NCBI GenBank assembly: GCA_023459915.1
Contig: JAEWSN010000134.1
Span: 1-8,080, forward strand
From: Bacillota bacterium
GTDB taxonomy: Bacteria; Bacillota; Clostridia; DSM-8532
Length of the DNA: 8,080 nt
Direction of reading: 5' to 3'
Part shown: positions 1 to 5,956 of the stretch, piece by piece
How the letters are laid out: every line of letters starts with the position of its first letter
How positions within the stretch are numbered: position 1 is the first letter of the stretch
Program-made: the position numbers and the translations under genes
Notes under the pieces: model-generated
The model's database searches: none
What the model was told of the DNA's origin: nothing
Seen by the model: the letters and a program-made list of their open reading frames with translations, nothing else

Positions 1-961
1 TGTCGAAGCTTTTTTGTCCCCACTGGCCATCCTCCCAGGATTGCCAGTCCAGCACGATGCCGTCCAGCGGGATGTTGCGGCGCCGGTATTCCCGCACGGT
101 GTCCACAAGCTCCTGTGCGGTTTCATAGCGCTCCTGCGACTGGATGTAGCCAAAGGCCCAGCGCGGCAGCATCGGCGCGTTGCCGGTCAGCTTGCGGTAC
201 CCCTGAACAACGGTTTCGGGGGTCTGACCCCCGATGAAGTAGTAATCCATCATTTCGACGGCCTGCGCATGCAGATAGGTTCCGTATTCGTTGTCGTTGA
301 AGATCAGCGGCGCATAGGTGTCCATCAGGATGCCGTAGCCCCTGGTCGAGACGAAGAACGGCATGGCGATTTTCATGTTGGCCTGATGCACGTATTGCCG
401 GGTGCCGCGCAGGTTCAGCACCCCCTCCTCGTGGGAGCCAAGCCCGTACAGGGCTTCGCCGTCCGCAAACGCGAAGTGGAGGCGCGCATGGTACAGCGTC
501 CTGTCCAGGACCTTTTTGGCATCCCGGACCACCTGCTTGAGCCCATCCGGTGTTTGAACCTGTTCCACCACGCTGTCCTCATCAAAGACGGTACGATGGG
601 ATTCGAACGGCGAGAGCGTTTTGCCGCCGGTCTTCGGTTCCCTGGCCAGACAACGGCCCTCGGCATCCAGATACCGGAAGGCACCGGTCTCCCGGGTGAT
701 CTCAACCTCAAGCCGTGCTGTCCGGAAGTGGATGCAGGCTTCTGTTTCCTCCATAGTCCACGAAACAGTTTCCGGGGACAATGTAATGCCCGGCGCAAAG
801 GGCTCCGTGAAGGAGTCGGCCGGCGTGAAACTGATGCGCAGAATGGATTCCGTGTATGGCATGATGCGGAGGCGTCCGGTCTCCGTGTCAAGGACGAGTG
901 CGTCCTGTTGCGGATGGATGGATAGGATGCGGGTTGTTTTTGGCTTGATGGCGGTCAGCAT
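1..961 (-). CDS. Glycoside hydrolase family 31 enzyme, N-terminal part (cut by window edge)
   Basis: The minus strand encodes 320 residues from an ATG at 961-959 and leaves the window without a stop. Residues about 10-165 form a beta-rich N-terminal domain. YGLGSHEEG at 172-180 is the conserved turn typical of GH31 N-terminal domains. PMLPRWAFGY at 263-272 followed by QSQERY and then IVLDWQSW at 302-309 with GQWG is the start of the (beta/alpha)8 catalytic barrel. The family hydrolyses alpha-glucosides or alpha-xylosides from the non-reducing end with retention. The catalytic aspartates normally lie further on and are outside the window, so substrate cannot be read; the DWQSW-type motif recalls alpha-xylosidase-like members. 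There is no signal peptide, so the enzyme is probably cytoplasmic and acts on sugar imported by the transporter encoded on the other strand. The start is supported by GGGAGGG (complement of 970-976) 8 nt upstream. The reading frame is intact through the G5 run near 421-425. Confidence 0.93.
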   Translation of the reverse strand, partial: MLTAIKPKTTRILSIHPQQDALVLDTETGRLRIMPYTESILRISFTPADSFTEPFAPGITLSPETVSWTMEETEACIHFRTARLEVEITRETGAFRYLDAEGRCLAREPKTGGKTLSPFESHRTVFDEDSVVEQVQTPDGLKQVVRDAKKVLDRTLYHARLHFAFADGEALYGLGSHEEGVLNLRGTRQYVHQANMKIAMPFFVSTRGYGILMDTYAPLIFNDNEYGTYLHAQAVEMMDYYFIGGQTPETVVQGYRKLTGNAPMLPRWAFGYIQSQERYETAQELVDTVREYRRRNIPLDGIVLDWQSWEDGQWGQKSFD

Positions 962-980
962 GATGGAATCCCTCCCGATG

Positions 981-1014
981 GGTGATGTGGCGTCTGATGT
1001 GCTGTCTGATGGGG
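981..1014 (-). repeat. Short 12-nt tandem repeat in the GH31 leader
   Basis: On the minus strand two adjacent units, CATCAGACAGCA and CATCAGACGCCA, agree at 10 of 12 positions and are followed by a partial unit CATCACC. On the plus strand the shared GTCTGATG words are at 992-999 and 1004-1011. The repeat ends just before the GH31 ribosome binding site. It could be protein or sRNA contact sequence in the leader, or simple drift in a CATC-rich stretch; nothing in the sequence decides. Confidence 0.4.
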
Positions 1015-1025
1015 TGGTCGATATG

Positions 1026-1049
1026 GGGCCGTCCGATGAGGGGCGGCCC
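1026..1049. repeat. GC-rich inverted repeat in the GH31 leader region
   Basis: GGGCCGTCC (1026-1034) and GGGCGGCCC (1041-1049) pair over 9 positions around the loop GATGAG, with a G-T wobble when read on the plus strand and a C-A mismatch when read on the minus strand. If GH31 transcription starts upstream of this point, the hairpin lies about 65 nt before the GH31 start. There is no T-run after either arm, so it is not an intrinsic terminator. It may be a leader hairpin or an operator. Confidence 0.4.
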
Positions 1050-1067
1050 GGTGATAATCTGTTGTTT

Positions 1068-1081
1068 GCTAAACGTTTTGC
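1068..1081. promoter_or_regulatory. LacI-type operator-like imperfect palindrome
   Basis: GCTAAACGTTTTGC is symmetric about a central CG at 6 of 7 half-site positions, with an AAACGTTT core. Operators of LacI/GalR-family sugar regulators commonly have such a central CG with flanking A/T and outer GC pairs. No LacI-family gene is in the window, so the assignment rests on shape alone and the site could be chance. Confidence 0.25.
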
Positions 1082-1084
1082 GCC

Positions 1085-1113
1085 TTTACAAAAAGGGTCT
1101 TTTGCGATATTCT
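1085..1113 (+). promoter_or_regulatory. Candidate sigma-A promoter for the regulator operon
   Basis: TTTACA (1085-1090, 5 of 6 to TTGACA) is followed after 17 nt by TATTCT (1108-1113, 4 of 6 to TATAAT). Transcription would begin near 1120 and give a leader of about 185 nt before the first regulator. The -10 hexamer lies inside the left arm of the perfect palindrome at 1106-1133, which is the usual geometry for a repressor site. An alternative pair, TTGCGA (1102-1107) and GAGAAT (1125-1130), also with 17-nt spacing, uses the right arm. TTGGAA (1235-1240) with GAGAAT (1259-1264), spaced 18, is a third, closer option. Confidence 0.45.
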
Positions 1114-1133
1114 CACTATATCGTGAGAATATC
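1106..1133. promoter_or_regulatory. Perfect 11-bp inverted repeat, probable operator
   Basis: GATATTCTCAC (1106-1116) and its exact reverse complement GTGAGAATATC (1123-1133) flank the six bases TATATC; counted as a continuous palindrome about 1119.5, 13 of 14 base pairs are symmetric. It is by far the best palindrome in the intergenic region. It overlaps the candidate plus-strand -10 and also contains a TATAGT -10-like hexamer on the minus strand (complement of 1115-1120), so a bound protein could control both directions. The arm sequence TGAGAATAT recurs at 1258-1266. The binding protein is unknown; no dedicated dimeric repressor is encoded in the window. As RNA it would form a hairpin but has no T-tract. 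Confidence 0.6.
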
Positions 1134-1234
1134 CCTGTGAATATGTGCGAATTCCACAAATTTCTATCCAATGTGTCGTAAAAATATTGGGGAACGGCGT
1201 CAAGACACCTCGGGATTTCCAGTAGAAGCTTTCC

Positions 1235-1249
1235 TTGGAAGCGAATCGT
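1235..1249 (+). promoter_or_regulatory. cre-like site (possible CcpA binding)
   Basis: TTGGAAGCGAATCGT fits the published consensus WTGNAANCGNWNNCW at 9 of the 10 constrained positions, failing only at the C near the 3' end. It lies 57 nt upstream of the first regulator's ATG, downstream of the main promoter candidate, where CcpA could block elongation, or over the -35 of the closest promoter candidate. Catabolite control of a sugar-uptake operon would be expected in Bacillota, but whether this organism has CcpA cannot be seen here. Confidence 0.3.
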
Positions 1250-1305
1250 TTCGTAAATGAGAATATGCTGATGACCACCCAAGCAGCCCGTTGGGGAGAC
1301 AACAC

Positions 1306-2151
1306 ATGTATCGGATGATGATCGTGGACGATGAAAAGTGGCAGCGGGAGGGCCTTTGCGAATTTCTCGACTGGCCTTCGCTTGGCGTGGCACTGTCTGG
1401 CGCGGCGTCCAACGGAGCTCAGGGAGTGGCGCTGGCAAAAGCCATTCGCCCGCATATCGTTCTGACCGATATTGTGATGCCGCTGATGAACGGCTTGGAC
1501 ATGTCACGGGAGATCCGTCGGCTGTTTCCCGATGTCCGAATTCTCCTGCTGAGCGGTCATGATGATTTCCAGTATGCAAAAGAGGCCTTTTCCTTCGCGG
1601 CCAGCGAATATCTGCTCAAGCCGGTGAGCCGGGAGGAATTGGAACAGGCCGTCCGGCGCATTGTGGCCGCACTGGATGATGAGGACAGCAATCGTGCAGC
1701 GGCATCTCTCCCCAGGCAGGAAGTGCGCACCCCTTTGGACCGGCGGGACATGCCGGTGCCGGGTACCGGGGAAACAGGCGATGCGCCCGCACCGGATCCG
1801 GTGGTGGCTCGCATCCGAGAGCTTGTGGCACGGCAATATGCCAGTCCTCTCGATCTTGGCGCTGTGTCGAAGGTTGTGAACCTGTCACCTTACTACGTGG
1901 GAGAACTGTTTCGAAGGCACGAAGGGGTCGGTTTTCACCAATACCTTGCGGCGTACCGCCTGGAGCAGGCAAGACAGCAAATTGTGGCCACGAATCATCC
2001 GGTGTCCGATATCGCAAAAAGTGTCGGCATGGGGAACCGTTCCTATTTCTGCAAGCTGTTCAAGGATCGTTTTGGCGTGAGTCCGGGTGAGTACAGGACG
2101 GAAATGAGGGGGAAGATGCTGCTTGGACAAGCTGATTGTAGTGGAGGATGA
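1306..2151 (+). CDS. yesN: YesN-type response regulator (REC + AraC HTH), first copy
   Basis: A 281-residue two-component regulator. The receiver domain spans about 3-122: acidic pocket D8-D9, phospho-acceptor D55 in LTDIVMP, switch S83, K105 in LLKP. A variable linker (about 125-163) leads to a C-terminal AraC/XylS DNA-binding domain (about 166-265) with two helix-turn-helix units; SDIAKSVGMGNRSYFCKLFK (234-253) is the well-conserved second one and ends in FGVSPGEYR. All phosphorylation residues are intact, so it should be activated by the YesM-type kinase encoded two genes downstream and regulate sugar-transport promoters. ATG at 1306 is preferred because GGGGAG (1293-1298) sits 7 nt upstream; an in-frame TTG at 1291 would place the ribosome site inside the gene. 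The end overlaps the next regulator by 29 nt. Confidence 0.93.
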   Translation: MYRMMIVDDEKWQREGLCEFLDWPSLGVALSGAASNGAQGVALAKAIRPHIVLTDIVMPLMNGLDMSREIRRLFPDVRILLLSGHDDFQYAKEAFSFAASEYLLKPVSREELEQAVRRIVAALDDEDSNRAAASLPRQEVRTPLDRRDMPVPGTGETGDAPAPDPVVARIRELVARQYASPLDLGAVSKVVNLSPYYVGELFRRHEGVGFHQYLAAYRLEQARQQIVATNHPVSDIAKSVGMGNRSYFCKLFKDRFGVSPGEYRTEMRGKMLLGQADCSGG

Positions 2152-2977
2152 ACGCTGGGAGCGGGAGGGCCTCGCCACTTTCCTGGATTGGACATCCATG
2201 AACATCCGCTTCATGGGCGCGGCCGCCAACGGCAGGGAGGGCCTCACGCTTGCGCAGGCCGTGCAGCCGGACATTCTGTTGACAGACATCCGCATGCCGC
2301 ACATGGATGGGCTTGCCCTGTCCGCGCAGGTTAGGCGTCAATTTCCCGCCTGCCGGGTGTTGTTGCTGACCGGATATGACGATTTTTCTTACGCACAGGA
2401 CGCGATCCGGCAGGGGGTGAACGATTACCTGCTCAAGCCTGTCCAGAAGGACCAGCTGGTGGCGGCCCTGAGCCGTGTTCAGGCGGAACTGGCAAAAGAC
2501 CGGGAGAAAGCGGCAAGGGAAGGAAATGTGCAGGACAGGATTCGGGCAGCCACGCACCGCACGGGAATTGCGGCGCCGAACCCGGCAACCGGCAATCCGG
2601 ATTCGGCAACCATCGGGCCGGAACTTCATGGCCCGGATCGGGAGGCGCGGCTGGTGGCACAGATGCAGGCTCTTCTGGAGGCGGAATACGCCGCCGGGAT
2701 TGATCTCAACGCAGTGGCGGATCGGCTTGGAATGTCCGCGAACCGGCTGGGCGTTGTTTTTTTTGAGCAGACGGGCATGCATTTCACGGAAGCGCTGACC
2801 GGCCGCAGGATGAAACAGGCGGAAGCGCTGCTGGTTCAGACGGAGGAGTCCCTGGATGCAATTGCCGCGAAAACGGGATTTGCCGGCACATCGTATTTCT
2901 GCACCGTGTTCAAGAAGAAGCATGGCAGGAGCCCTTCCGCATACAGGATGGCGATGCGGGAGAATGGTCATGTGTAA
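2123..2977 (+). CDS. yesN: YesN-type response regulator (REC + AraC HTH), second copy
   Basis: A 284-residue regulator of the same architecture as its upstream neighbour. The receiver domain has E8-D9, phospho-acceptor D55 in LTDIRMP, switch T83 and K105 in LLKP. The linker at about 126-172 is longer and unrelated in sequence. The AraC domain (about 174-277) carries SLDAIAAKTGFAGTSYFCTV (243-262) as the second helix-turn-helix unit. The pattern DE-W-REGL--FLDW-S at 9-25 is shared with the first copy, pointing to an old duplication. The start is TTG at 2123, with an AGGGGG stretch (2106-2111) 11 nt before it; it lies inside the end of the first regulator, so translation is probably coupled. 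A run of eight T at 2757-2764 encodes VVFF in the first HTH unit. The end overlaps the kinase start by 8 nt. Confidence 0.92.
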   Translation: MDKLIVVEDERWEREGLATFLDWTSMNIRFMGAAANGREGLTLAQAVQPDILLTDIRMPHMDGLALSAQVRRQFPACRVLLLTGYDDFSYAQDAIRQGVNDYLLKPVQKDQLVAALSRVQAELAKDREKAAREGNVQDRIRAATHRTGIAAPNPATGNPDSATIGPELHGPDREARLVAQMQALLEAEYAAGIDLNAVADRLGMSANRLGVVFFEQTGMHFTEALTGRRMKQAEALLVQTEESLDAIAAKTGFAGTSYFCTVFKKKHGRSPSAYRMAMRENGHV

Positions 2978-4784
2978 ACGGATCAAGGGGCTGGCGCGAC
3001 GGATACTGGTGTTTTTCCGCGACATGCGGATTGCGTGGAAGTTCACACTGGCCTATTTTTTGATCCTTGCCCTGCCCATGATCCTGATCGGGATTTATAT
3101 CAGCCGCACCACCACCGAGGCAATCATCCACCAGGCGGGACTGCTTGCGCGGCAGAACCTGCTGCAGGAGCGGGAGCAAATCAACCGGAAAATCGGGGAC
3201 GTGGAGCGGACCGCGATGGCAATCACCCAGCACCCCCAGGTGCTGGGCTTTCTCGATGCACCATTTCTCAACAACCGGGCGGGGTATGAAAACTACCAAT
3301 ACTTCTTCGCCCCGTTGTTTGACAGCCAGATCATCCAGAACAAGCAGGTATTCCACTCCCTGCTGTATATTCGCAACACGAGTTTCCCGAATGCCTGGAA
3401 TGACATCCATCACCTGGAACATGCTGATGAGGATCCGTATCTCCGGGATCTGCTGGCCGGTGAGTCCCTTTCGAAGTGGCACCCCGTCCATGATTCCAAG
3501 CTGGAACGCTCGGTTACGCTTCCGGAAAAGACAAAGGTGTTTTCCTATTCAAGAAAGCTGATATCCTTTGCGGACAAAGCCTGCATCGGAGTATTGGAGC
3601 TGGAGATGACCGTTCGGGAGCTGTTTGACGGACTCGAACAGGAAAATGAAACCGGTGCGCGCTTCCTTGTTGTGGATGCTTCCGGTGCCGTCGTTCATGA
3701 CAGCCCGTTCACCGCCGCATCTCCAAGGCTGAAGGCGCTTGCACTGGCGCGCACACAGGAAATGCCTGAGCAGAACGCGGTGGTCGTTGACGGCCGGGAG
3801 GAGTATGTGGTCAGCTCGGTCCCGCTCGATCCCCTTGGATACAGGCTTGTCGGGGTGACCTCGCTGTCGATGTACATGGGCACGCGCGCGGGGTACAAGG
3901 GGATCATCCTCCTGGTGCTGCTGGCCGGGCTCGTGGTGTTTGCGGTGCTGATCCACTTCGTCTCCAACCATCTCACGCGGCGGATGGGCGTACTGCTTGA
4001 GGGGATGCGTTCCATCCGGGACGGCAACATCAACATTCAAATGAAAATCGGCAGCCACGATGAGCTGGGAGAGCTGGCGCACAGCTTCAACCTCATGACC
4101 GAGCGCATGCACGATTTGATTGAACGGGTCTACAAGGCGCAAATCACGGAAAAGGAATCCGCGCTCAAGGCGCTGGAAGCCCAAATCAATCCGCATTTTC
4201 TCTACAATTCACTGTCCACGCTCTCCTGGATGGCCAGGAAGATTCACGCGGACAACATCGACAACCTGTCGTTCCTGATCTCAAAATTCTATCGGCTTGT
4301 GCTGAGCAAGGGAAATTCCATCATTCCGGTTCAGGATGAGATTGAACTGCTCAAAGCCTATGTGGGTATTGAGCAGATTCGATTCGAGGACCTTTTCCAC
4401 GTGGTCTACGATTTGGATGAGACCGCGTACGGACACCGCATGGCCAAGATACTGCTGCAGCCGATTGCGGAGAACGCCATCAACCATGGCATTGCGCCGA
4501 AGGGCTCCGTGGGAACCATGATTGTGCGGCTGCGGCAGGATGAGACGTCTTTGCGGTTCACCGTCATCGATGACGGGGTGGGGATGGACGAGTCCACCCT
4601 GGAAAGCATCAACCGCGGGGATGTGCTCAAACGTCGTGAAAGCGGCTACGCCATCCGCAATGTGCGGGAGCGCATCCAGGCCATTTATGGGGACAAGGGG
4701 CGGGTTGTCCTGTTCAGCCGTCCGGGGATCGGGTGTGCCGTTGAGATCACCATCCCCAAAAACCCGGAGTTTCTGAATTTTTAA
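2970..4784 (+). CDS. yesM: YesM-type sensor histidine kinase
   Basis: A 604-residue membrane kinase. Transmembrane helix 1 is about 25-44, an extracytoplasmic sensor region of roughly 260 residues follows (probably a Cache fold, as usual in this family), and helix 2 is about 312-331. A HAMP linker (332 to about 386) leads to a His_kinase domain with INPHFLYNSL; H409 is the expected phosphorylated histidine. The ATP-binding domain has the N box QPIAENAINHG (N502, N505), the G1 motif DDGVGMD (534-540) and GYAIRNVRERI (from 559). It should autophosphorylate on ligand binding and phosphorylate the two YesN-type regulators immediately upstream. ATG at 2970 is chosen because GGGAG (2958-2962) lies 7 nt upstream; ATG at 2964 is too close to that site. 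It overlaps the second regulator by 8 nt, indicating one operon. Length and motifs are normal for the family. Confidence 0.95.
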   Translation: MCKRIKGLARRILVFFRDMRIAWKFTLAYFLILALPMILIGIYISRTTTEAIIHQAGLLARQNLLQEREQINRKIGDVERTAMAITQHPQVLGFLDAPFLNNRAGYENYQYFFAPLFDSQIIQNKQVFHSLLYIRNTSFPNAWNDIHHLEHADEDPYLRDLLAGESLSKWHPVHDSKLERSVTLPEKTKVFSYSRKLISFADKACIGVLELEMTVRELFDGLEQENETGARFLVVDASGAVVHDSPFTAASPRLKALALARTQEMPEQNAVVVDGREEYVVSSVPLDPLGYRLVGVTSLSMYMGTRAGYKGIILLVLLAGLVVFAVLIHFVSNHLTRRMGVLLEGMRSIRDGNINIQMKIGSHDELGELAHSFNLMTERMHDLIERVYKAQITEKESALKALEAQINPHFLYNSLSTLSWMARKIHADNIDNLSFLISKFYRLVLSKGNSIIPVQDEIELLKAYVGIEQIRFEDLFHVVYDLDETAYGHRMAKILLQPIAENAINHGIAPKGSVGTMIVRLRQDETSLRFTVIDDGVGMDESTLESINRGDVLKRRESGYAIRNVRERIQAIYGDKGRVVLFSRPGIGCAVEITIPKNPEFLNF

Positions 4785-4805
4785 CATCATGGTGGATATT
4801 CGAAA

Positions 4806-4835
4806 TTGATGTGCTCCCGTGGCCGTGCCTAGAAT
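4806..4835 (+). promoter_or_regulatory. Candidate sigma-A promoter for the transporter genes
   Basis: TTGATG (4806-4811, 4 of 6 to consensus) and TAGAAT (4830-4835, 5 of 6) are separated by 18 nt. Transcription would start near 4842, giving a leader of about 130 nt before the first permease. This would let the transporter be induced separately from the regulator genes. GATATTCG at 4795-4802, just upstream of the -35, shares seven bases with the arm of the palindrome at 1106-1133, but a 7-mer match is expected by chance about once in this window. Confidence 0.5.
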
Positions 4836-4873
4836 AAGGTATCGCAGGCAACTTGTTGTCGGGCGGCCGGGTA

Positions 4874-4951
4874 CTGTCATCCGCCACGTTTCGGGTAACC
4901 GGTTGTGGTGACAGAAAAAACGAAACGTTACGAGATGGCCCGACCGGCCAT
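4874..4951 (+). other. Structured leader before the permease genes
   Basis: CTGTCA (4874-4879) pairs with TGACAG (4909-4914) and CCAC (4884-4887) with GTGG (4905-4908), enclosing CGG/CCG closed by a GTAA loop (GNRA type); TCCG is bulged on the left. A competing pairing joins ACGTTTCG (4886-4893) to CGAAACGT (4921-4928), eight perfect base pairs that cannot coexist with the first stem. A third hairpin, ATGGCC (4935-4940) with GGCCAT (4946-4951), sits just before the ribosome site AGGAGAGG (4958-4965). This resembles a switching leader but matches no riboswitch class I recognise. GC-rich sequence makes some pairing likely by chance. Confidence 0.35.
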
Positions 4952-4973
4952 TGGAAGAGGAGAGGTGTCTGCA

Positions 4974-5942
4974 GTGAGCCGTACGCCCGTAAACGCATCC
5001 ACCCTGAAGAAACCGTCGCTGGCATCCCGCTTGTGGGAGCAGCGCTACCTGATGATCCTCGTGCTGCCGGTGGTGGTCTGGATGCTGGTGTTCAACTACA
5101 TCCCCATGCTGGGCCTGGTGATTTCCTTCAAGGAATACAACCCCTTTTTGGGACCGCTGGAGGGCTTCACCCAGAGTCCCTGGGTTGGATTGGCCAACTT
5201 CAGGGAGGCCTTCACGGACAAATATTTCCTGTTCTCGCTTCGGAACACCGTTTATTACAGTGTCCTGAATCTTGTGGCGGGCTTTCCGATTCCCATCGTG
5301 TTTGCAATCCTGCTCAATGAGCTGACCAACATCAAATTCAAGAAATTCGTGCAGACCGTCAGCTACCTGCCCCATTTCATTTCGTGGGTGTTTGTCGTCG
5401 GGTTCGTCTATGTGCTGTTTGCCGTGGACAACGGTTTGGCCAACGGGTTGCTGCTGAAGTTCAACCTCATCGACAAGCCCATCGCCTTCCTGGCCACACC
5501 AAGCTACGTGCCGCCCATCATCATCATTTCGCAAATTTGGAAGTCGTTCGGGTGGAATTCCATCATCTACATTGCGGCCATCACAAACATAGACCCCACC
5601 TTGTACGAGGCCGCCACCGTGGATGGCGCGAGCAGGATTGCCCGGATTCGGCACATCACGCTGCCCATGTTGAAACCCACGATTGTCATTCTGCTGATAT
5701 TCAGCATCGGCGGATTGATCAGCGCCAATTTCGGATTCTTTGAACAGATGTACCTGATGTCCAACTCCATGATTCAGGACGCGACGGAGATTGTGGACAC
5801 CTACACCTACAAGATGGGCATTGTGCTCTCCCGCTATTCCTATGCCACGGCTGTGGGCCTGTTCCGATCCGTGGTGGCCGTGATTCTGCTGACCGGCGCG
5901 AATTTCACATCCAGACGCCTGACTGGAGAAAGCCTGTTTTAG
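4974..5942 (+). CDS. lplB: ABC sugar transporter permease, LplB family
   Basis: A 322-residue inner-membrane permease of the binding-protein-dependent (MalF-like) type. The first transmembrane helix is about 26-46 (LMILVLPVVVWMLVF), with several more hydrophobic helices to the C-terminus. The EAA loop that docks the ATPase is at 212-231: EAATVDGASR through to ITLP, with the conserved G218. It pairs with the YtcP-like permease encoded 14 nt downstream to form the channel. The chosen start is GTG at 4974, placed 8 nt after the very strong AGGAGAGG (4958-4965). An in-frame GTG at 4905 would add 23 residues with no ribosome site and would overlap the structured leader, so it is less likely. The family usually carries oligosaccharides such as rhamnogalacturonan fragments or other plant and host glycans; the substrate cannot be read here. 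Confidence 0.94.
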   Translation: MSRTPVNASTLKKPSLASRLWEQRYLMILVLPVVVWMLVFNYIPMLGLVISFKEYNPFLGPLEGFTQSPWVGLANFREAFTDKYFLFSLRNTVYYSVLNLVAGFPIPIVFAILLNELTNIKFKKFVQTVSYLPHFISWVFVVGFVYVLFAVDNGLANGLLLKFNLIDKPIAFLATPSYVPPIIIISQIWKSFGWNSIIYIAAITNIDPTLYEAATVDGASRIARIRHITLPMLKPTIVILLIFSIGGLISANFGFFEQMYLMSNSMIQDATEIVDTYTYKMGIVLSRYSYATAVGLFRSVVAVILLTGANFTSRRLTGESLF

Positions 5943-5956
5943 GAGGAGAGTCCCTG

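Larger units (their letters stand above)
962..1305. other. Divergent intergenic region
   Basis: This 344-bp stretch separates the minus-strand GH31 gene from the plus-strand regulator operon. No convincing small gene was seen. The half next to GH31 (962-1060) is GC-rich with repeated GATG/CATC words and a strong inverted repeat; the half from about 1080 to 1270 is distinctly AT-richer than the surrounding coding DNA and holds the promoter-like and operator-like sites listed separately. No intrinsic terminator was found, as expected between divergent genes. Confidence 0.8.

Noticed and set aside
415..435. Possible frameshift in GH31 at the C5 run (G5 on the coding strand)
   Set aside because: Careful recount gives five G, reading EEGVLNLRG in the expected frame on both sides. 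The gene is intact here.
14..925. Long plus-strand reading frame of about 300 codons opposite GH31
   Set aside because: Its translation resembles no family and the opposite strand gives a clear GH31 protein with an ideal ribosome site. It is an antisense artefact of GC-rich codon use.
1145..1157. GTGCGAATTCCAC as a further palindromic operator
   Set aside because: The symmetry is limited to the central GAATTC; the flanking GTG and CAC are not equally spaced from the centre.
2060..3046. Minus-strand reading frame of 328 codons opposite the second regulator
   Set aside because: The plus strand encodes an intact response regulator with all key residues; the antisense translation is Arg/His/Cys-rich with no domain.
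4795..4802. GATATTCG as a copy of the palindrome arm upstream of the permease promoter
   Set aside because: Only seven bases match, which is expected about once by chance in a window of this size over both strands. It is kept only as a remark under the promoter.
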